Source: Harmothoe impar
Lineage: Eukaryota > Annelida > Polychaeta > Phyllodocida > Polynoidae
Assembly (NCBI GenBank): GCA_947462335.1
Contig: OX381709.1
Span: 39,550,904 to 39,614,903, forward strand
Direction of reading: 5' to 3'
Length of the DNA: 64,000 bases
Shown: positions 58,701 to 64,000 of the stretch, piece by piece
Layout of the letters: each line of letters starts with the position of its first letter
Numbering within the stretch: position 1 is the stretch's first letter
Program-made: the position numbers and the translations under genes
Notes under the pieces: model-generated
What the model saw: the letters and a program-made list of their open reading frames with translations, nothing else
Database searches by the model: none
Told to the model about the DNA's origin: nothing

Positions 58701-61700
58701 CTGTCCTAACTTGTATACATAGAGGATATGGTCACAGGAGGGTGCATATGGTAAGAGTGTGCTCCATGACTGGTAGAGTCTTTTCAGGTCAACTCTACAT
58801 TTAGGATTTTGATATTTTCTGTGTTTCTGCTGATTATCAGGTAGGCATGCATGTAGGTCGAGTTTCATATTTTGTCATGAATGTCGCTTCATGTATCCAG
58901 TTAAGATGAATTTATATTCCCTTGTAAACGCACTTATTTATATAGCACAGCCTACTATGGTTATGGAATGTACTTGGTATACTTCAGGTGAATACAAAGC
59001 AATACTGGTTGAAACGGTTGTTGATATATGGGATTTCTGATATTTATAAAATACACCTGTGCTCCTGATAATTTATAACGTTGGTGTCACACTAACTAAC
59101 ATATCTCTACCCTACAGGTGAGGTGCCCCTGGAGGATGCTGACCGGCCCCTGGAGCTGGCCCTGACCTCCCGTTGCAGGTCCCGTTTCGTGGTACGTATC
59201 CCCACCCTGGAGGAGGACACCTTCACAACCAGGGTGATGCATACCCAGGAGAATCCCGCCCAGGACCCCGACCTCCCCCAGGAGGCCATCCTAGCGGACT
59301 CCAGGCATGCCAGGAGGTCCAAACATCGCCACCATAAGAGGAAGTCCAAGTCCCATCGTGGTACTGACGGCACTGTGTCTGACAGTGGGGCAGACTGGGG
59401 GAATGGGGGTTTTACTGAGAGGAGGGAAGGGTGTGAATGTGGTAGGAAAGAGACTGGGAGATCCTCCAGGAGGCCCCATAAGTGTTATGAGAGTGACGGG
59501 GGCATGGATATAGCATCAGACACTGGAGGACAAGGGGACACAAGGTCCTCGGCCTCCTCCAGGCGCGGCCGGAGACGCCGTGACAAAAAGGACAAAGAGC
59601 AGCTCGAGTTAGAGACCTCCCGGAGACAGCGGGAGAGCAGCTTAGAGCGCCTCGGTAACCAACTCTCCCTGAGGAAGGGCAGCCTCAGACTGACCCGCTC
59701 CATGAACAACCTGGTACAGAAAACACTGTCCCTCAGACAGAGGGACAACCCCTTCCGTCGTACCCGCCCCGAGCTGTCTACCGAGGAGTCGGCCCCGGGC
59801 GTGCTCAAGATCTTTGGGGGCAGCATCAGCCCTGGAGCAGAGTACAAGAGTGTGCTGGCCACTCCCTCCTCCACGGGGCGAGAGTTGGTGAAGGAGGCCC
59901 TGGAGAGGTACCAGATCAGCAGGCGGCAGGGCAGGCACTACGTCCTGTGTGACGTGATAGGCAGCTTCCAGTACAGAGACGCCATACCTTACCGCGTCAG
60001 CAAAAAGGGCGCTGCTGACCCCAAGCGGCCTCAACCGGAACCAGTATGGGTGGAGGAGTGCGTGCGCATCGTGGGAGACCACGAGCGTCCGCTGACCATT
60101 CAGGCCTTCTGGAAACCATCCGTTGACTGTTCCCGCAGGTTCGAACTGCGCAAACGCGCCGACATCATCGCCAACATCGACACGGTCACTTCCGGTATTA
60201 ACGCTAACGCCCGCCGGATGCTGGTGACCAAATCGAGGCTACGTCCTTGTGAGGTGACGTCGGGTGACGTATGGCCGGATCATCTTACCAACCCAAATAA
60301 CGCCGATATCAACATGTCCTCCTCAGTCATGGGGGGCGACGATGAGTCCTACCTAAGCCAACCGGAAGACCAAGTCGACACTACCTCAGAACTTTCGGTC
60401 GCGCATGCGCCCGGTGTTTCCGGTCAGGGGACGGCTCCAGCGTGCCATCCCTACTTGCTGACGTTGCGCGGCTACAACGAGCAGCTGGACGAGCTGGTGC
60501 ACGTGCTCCGTGAGCAGGTCACCATGGTGGGGGGAGGCAGCAGTGGGCAGCGGCCTCCCACCTCCACCCTGGAGGACATGTGGCTGGCCGCCCCCGACCT
60601 CCTCCCCGAGCACTGCTGGCTGAGCAGATCGATTAGCGACTCATCAGTGGTGGGGGGCGGGGGTGAGGAGCAGCTCAGCACGGCCTTGGACCCCATCCCC
60701 GGCGCTGTGGTCAGTGTGAACGGTCGGCGGGTGGACAGCACCGTCACTCTGAGAGCTGGTGATGTGGTGGAGGTAGGACAGCACTATGCCTTCCTGTATA
60801 AAACAGCACCAAGGGCAGCCGACCATGGAGGAGCTACCACTGCACCTTTAGACCTTACCAACGTCCGCCACTCCATGGACGCCCGCCCTGGAGGAGAAGG
60901 AGATGGAGGAGGTGTAAGCTTATCAAATATCAACACCACCCACACTAGTTTGGACTCTGGAGCACCTCCTGATATGCTCAAGTGGAGTCGGAGTCGCTCA
61001 GACCCCTTTGAAGTGGAGCCTGGGAGGCTGAGGTTGGGGTATGTGAGGGAGAAGGAGGATGACTTGTTAGACAGTATAATGACTGTCATGGACAGGTACC
61101 CCCGGGGTCCCCGACTGACCACCGCCTACCTCACCTGTATGTGTGTAGAACACTCGTTATCTAAGTTCGGACCCTCTGCTACACGGGACTTGATATCCAA
61201 GTTGTCCAATTTAGTACAAGTCACAGTTTGGGTGAGTATACCTATAGTCATATTGTAACTGGTCTATTCCTTATCAGTTATTACCCAACAATTTCCGACA
61301 GACAATTAATAATCCAAGTAATGGAACACGACAGTATTATTTTATGTAATCCATGTATCTCTAATTTACAAGAAATAATCTATGTTATCATTAATAATAT
61401 TGGAATGAATGACAGATGCTTATATGTGCATTTTTATTGTTTGGTATTATTTTTCTACCATCAAATGAATTCTACCTGTACTGCAGACGTTCCTAATTAC
61501 CTCTAGTCAGCTCATTGTAATTTTCATATTTTAATGACAGTTCTTGATATGACCCTACATGTAACTCGTGATTTCAGGAGGCGACCAAGTTACTAGCTGA
61601 CAAGCAGTCATCTGTGTGAGTATCAAGCCTTGTGCTCGTTTGTGTGCTAGGTTGTTAACTCTGGAATCTAAAATAGTGACAAAGTCCAGTAACCTGCCAT

Positions 61701-63644
61701 TTCTCATGTGCCGCTAATCCTTCTGATATTGAGAACTGCAGCCTCAGATCCTTTCACATATAGCCATATAATATTACCTCAATAATAAAAAGGACAGTAT
61801 AGGATACTGTATGGCCGCTAGACCATAGTTTTTCTTATACATATTACGTTTTAAGGGAGATTCACTGAGCCTCCACACACTTGGTGGGTATAGTAAATTT
61901 GATTACGGGTCATCAACAAAATAGTTTGATTGTAGACATGTCCTCGAGCTCCCCAGTAATCAACCTTCTCAACCCCACCCAGCCCCAATCCACACATAGG
62001 CCTACTACTAGTATGTACATACGCGTTGAAATCCATAGATCGTATGTATAAAGAAGTTATTCAAGCGATCATTCTATACACACATGTAGGAATGCTGATC
62101 AGATTTCTCACCAGGCACATATTTATCGGGAATCCCCCTGAGATATACCCCTATCATTTTTATATTACCATGTGTGACCAGCACCTCAATTTTTTCCCAA
62201 TTCATCCAAACCCGTACCCTTATCAAATAAAAGGGAACTCGGAAAAAAAAGATTCACCTATCACGGGCAACTCTGGGGGATCATTGAAAAATAGGAAGCG
62301 TTGGAAGTATAAAATTATATATATGCTGCATTTTCGTACACTTCGACCTATTCTGAGGAAATGACCCCCATTAAATGTTATTAGGATATGTCATTTAGCT
62401 TTTCCAGTGGGGGTTCTCAAGCATAAAATCATTACATGCCTATTCCATTTCATTCTTTACCTTATAGCACTAGTGAGCGGCCGACGCACATCTCCGACCT
62501 CATCCCCGAGCTGCAGCCCCTTATACTGTGGTTGTCCAACGCCGTAGAACTCCACTACTTCTTCCGGAAGAACGTCCGCGAAACACTCTGCAAGTCTGGA
62601 GTTACAGACACCAAAGATGGCGAGGACGCGCCACCAGAGGATGAGATGGTCGTCATTTTAGAGGACGTCGTCAAATACACTTTCCAACAGACCGTTTACT
62701 ACCTGACCAAAGTGAGATTTTTCTCAGATTGTATTAAGATGCAGTCATATTAAGATAATTGCGATGATCACATGATTCATTGGTATTGACAATCTATGAA
62801 ATAAACCCATAAAATCAGGGATTTCAAAGATTCACAAATTCAAAGCCTCGTGCAGCATCAATGATTTATTAACACCTAAAGCATACCTTTTCTCACTCCA
62901 GGCACTATATCGCCACTTACCTGCCATCCTGGAGAGGAACCCCTTTAATGGTGCAGATCAGGATGCCTTCTCCAGTGACCCCCTGTGCATGGGAGCTCCC
63001 ACTGTGGAGGGTATCATTGTTATCCTGGAGACAACGTTAACCTCTCTCAGAGAGCTGGCTCTGCATCCTGAGATTGTATCACAACTGTTTTGTTACCTCT
63101 TCTTCTTCACTAGCACCAACCTGTTCAACATGCTCATGGCAAGGGGTAAGTAAATCAAATAACTGAGATAGAAAGTAGCTAGGTATACTTTTACATCACC
63201 AGATAATAATACTATGTGGTGTTCTGCTATATAGAGGAGACATGACAGTACATAAATGACTTTTTATTTCAAAATATGTTTTAGTTTCTTCAACATTTGA
63301 ATTCCTGGCAAGAGTTAATGATGTGACTCATAGACAGGGGATGTAGCAATGTCTGCAACAATTACTTTACTACTCTTACAAATTGAGAACTTTGCATGAT
63401 TAGAAATGTATAGTAGCAGAGCAAATACAATTGATAATATGTCTCACAACCTTCCTCTTCCTCCATTACAGACGCTGGTCCTAAGTACTACAAGTGGTCT
63501 AAGGGTGTCCAGGTGAGGGGTAACCTGGACACCCTGGAGGCATGGGCAGCCTCCTCCGGGCTGGCCCAGGAGGCTGTCACCTACCTGACCAAGATCAACA
63601 CCCTCACAAACCTGTTGGCCACGCCCCGATTACAGCTGCTCACG
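48451..63644 (+). CDS. RADIL: RADIL-type Rap effector with two RA domains, FHA and DIL (5' part, truncated by window end)
   Basis: Exons 48451-49749, 50126-50330, 59118-61231, 61578-61615, 62468-62711, 62902-63145 and 63472-63644 join in frame for 1439 codons with GT/AG junctions. An in-frame TAG lies at 48445-48447, two codons before the first ATG. The order is a disordered N-terminus (1-433), an afadin-like RA1 (about 438-530), a basic/Ser linker, RA2 (about 730-845), an FHA-like domain (about 942-1065) and DIL (from about 1150, unfinished). RADIL is a Rap1/Ras effector at adhesion sites and works downstream of Rap in cell adhesion and migration. RA2, FHA and DIL resemble vertebrate RADIL more than afadin (for example GVLKIFGGSISPG and YKSVLAT, RELVKEALERYQ). 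The remaining DIL and any PDZ domain lie beyond 64,000. Confidence 0.92.
50126..50330 (+). CDS. RADIL: RADIL-type exon 2: first half of an afadin-like RA domain
   Basis: Encodes ESTAEFQGVLRFYHMDG, then AVSKALKLRSTTTVAQLRPL and VDKFG, and ends RRFD. This matches the pattern at the start of afadin RA1 (a GV(M/L)RFYF strand followed by a K-x-(I/L)-(K/R)-(V/L)-(R/S)-S-(S/T) strand and an E/D-KF helix). Phase 0 to 1, donor GTAAGT, followed by an 8.8-kb intron. Confidence 0.85.
50631..50760. mobile_element. 130-bp MITE with ~36-bp TIRs
   Basis: Left ATAGACTACACCTGG and right CCAGGTGTAGTCTAT are perfect for 15 bp. Further inward, TTCCATATACCC pairs with GGGTATATGGAA. Confidence 0.85.
51836..52069. 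repeat. Probable decayed relative of the G-rich MITE
   Basis: A G12 run at 51859-51870 opens the segment, and the right end CTTGTTGTTAAAAAACTATC resembles the family right end. The left TIR is poorly preserved. Confidence 0.4.
59118..61231 (+). CDS. RADIL: RADIL-type exon 3: end of RA1, RA2, FHA-like domain, start of DIL
   Basis: A single 2114-nt GC-rich exon. It opens with EVPLEDADRPLELALTSRC and then RFVVRI, closing RA1 in the afadin manner (D-x-x-x-RPL-x-x-x-L...RFVL). A His/Lys/Arg/Ser-rich linker follows, then RA2 (GVLKIFGG to FELRKRAD) with the RADIL-type HYVLCDVIG segment. The FHA-like domain has APDLLPEHCWL, LDPIPGAVVSVNG and LRAGDVVEVGQHY. The DIL domain starts at about LLDSIMTVMDRYP. 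It ends after VTVW at donor GTGAGT, phase 0. Confidence 0.95.
61578..61615 (+). CDS. RADIL: RADIL-type exon 4: 38-nt microexon in the DIL region
   Basis: Acceptor CGTGATTTCAG. It encodes EATKLLADKQSS plus two bases of the next codon, then donor GTGAGT. It aligns with the TVWEKTKELAEKQ segment of vertebrate RADIL and restores frame between exons 3 and 5, so it is supported although very short. Confidence 0.9.
62468..62711 (+). CDS. RADIL: RADIL-type exon 5: DIL domain
   Basis: Encodes TSERPTHISDLIPELQPLIL, then WLSNAVELHYFFRK, and ends VVKYTFQQTVYYLTK. This is the core DIL (dilute) helical region, with LWLSNAVELHYF as the typical signature. Acceptor CTTATAG, donor GTGAGA, phase 2 to 0. Confidence 0.95.
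62902..63145 (+). CDS. RADIL: RADIL-type exon 6: DIL domain
   Basis: Encodes ALYRHLPAILERNPF through IVSQLFCYLFFFTSTNLFN, matching the LFFF-(S/T)-(G/S)-T-x-L segment of the DIL domain. Phase 0 to 1, donor GTAAGT. Confidence 0.95.
63472..63644 (+). CDS. RADIL: RADIL-type exon 7: DIL domain, last exon in the window
   Basis: Encodes KYYKWSKGVQVRGNLDTLEA, then WAASSGL and TNLLATPRLQLLT, matching the GVQ-(x)n-LEWMRSAG and LNLLATPR DIL motifs. Phase 1 to 0, donor GTAAGG. The gene continues beyond the window. Confidence 0.94.
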
Positions 63645-64000
63645 GTAAGGCCACCACCCCTAGATTAGTGTAGATTAGAGCCTCTGATAAGGGATTAGTG
63701 CCGGGATAATCCTCTATAATCTATATACCTCTCTACGCCTCTAGTGGCATAAGGATGCATTTCTAACACACCACATGTGTATTGATTGTCTTTGATGTGT
63801 GTACTATGCCATTACAAAGGAGGACAACCAATGTATTATCATTCAAGTATAGATAGATATAGTAGCATAAACTATACCTGTATTTAGTTTTGGTGTGTAA
63901 CAGTATGACAAACAAATCTTAAGTATTAAGTATAAACCTATGGTGTACAATCCATAAATGCATAGTTTATCCTACTGTGTTTCGGGTACTTGTCGCTATC
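63645..64000. other. RADIL-type intron 7, open at window end
   Basis: Intronic sequence after the donor at 63645. A short direct repetition of TAGATTAG occurs near 63661. Nothing else seen. Confidence 0.7.

Larger units (their letters stand above)
50331..59117. other. RADIL-type intron 2 (8.8 kb)
   Basis: It splits the RA1 domain. No coding exon recognised. It contains a MITE (50631-50760), a small palindrome at 51665-51715 (GCCTTAGGTGA/TACCTAAGGC), a decayed G-rich MITE (51836-52069) and otherwise unremarkable AT-rich sequence. Open frames near 53766-54826 and 56002-56232 have no recognisable domain. Confidence 0.6.

Noticed and set aside
59107..61122. Several open frames antisense to RADIL exon 3
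   Set aside because: Shadows of a long GC-rich coding exon; the sense strand has clear RA, FHA and DIL motifs.
62026..62364. 112-codon frame in a RADIL intron
   Set aside because: Lies between two well-supported exons that join in phase without it; no domain.

Overview
This is animal nuclear DNA. It shows long AT-rich introns with GT/AG boundaries, GC-rich exons, metazoan-only protein families, a eukaryotic tRNA-Arg gene and many short inverted-repeat transposons, tRNA-like SINE heads and satellites. The repeat content (abundant ACATGTA-type words, CAA and GACACA microsatellites, many MITE/foldback elements) suggests a marine invertebrate, such as a lophotrochozoan or an invertebrate deuterostome. 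I cannot fix the phylum from sequence alone.

Two multi-exon genes, both on the + strand, account for all coding sequence I can support. Gene 1 (about 3.2-42.8 kb) encodes a secreted ADAMTS-like (ADAMTSL) matrix glycoprotein. I could chain 18 coding exons with matching intron phases into one frame of 1225 codons plus a stop. The order is signal peptide, thrombospondin type 1 repeat (TSR) 1, ADAMTS cysteine-rich domain, TSR2-4, a Ser/Thr/Pro-rich linker, TSR5-8, one Ig domain, TSR9-11 and a C-terminal PLAC module. Two things are unusual. The spacer domain that normally follows the cysteine-rich domain is absent within a single exon. The signal-peptide exon, with its splice donor, lies in a tandem array of three usable copies and one decayed copy.

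Gene 2 (48,451 to beyond the window end) encodes a RADIL-type Rap effector. Seven exons (1439 codons) encode a long disordered N-terminus, an afadin-like first Ras-associating (RA) domain, a second RA domain, an FHA-like domain and the start of the DIL domain. The 3' end, where a PDZ domain would be expected, lies outside the window. As far as I know the vertebrate RADIL and RASIP1 proteins have a single RA domain, so the two-RA layout resembles afadin/Canoe and is worth following up.

Region by region: 1-3.2 kb is upstream sequence with repeats; 3.2-3.8 kb holds a 5' UTR exon and the signal-exon array; 3.8-13 kb is a repeat-rich first intron with a tRNA-Arg(ACG) gene on the minus strand and an 873-bp near-perfect palindrome; 13-42.8 kb holds the remaining ADAMTSL exons and introns; 42.8-48.45 kb is intergenic with two related foldback elements; 48.45-64 kb is the RADIL-type gene with an 8.8-kb second intron. 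The two genes act in different places (extracellular matrix and junctional Rap signalling), and nothing shows co-regulation beyond their shared orientation.
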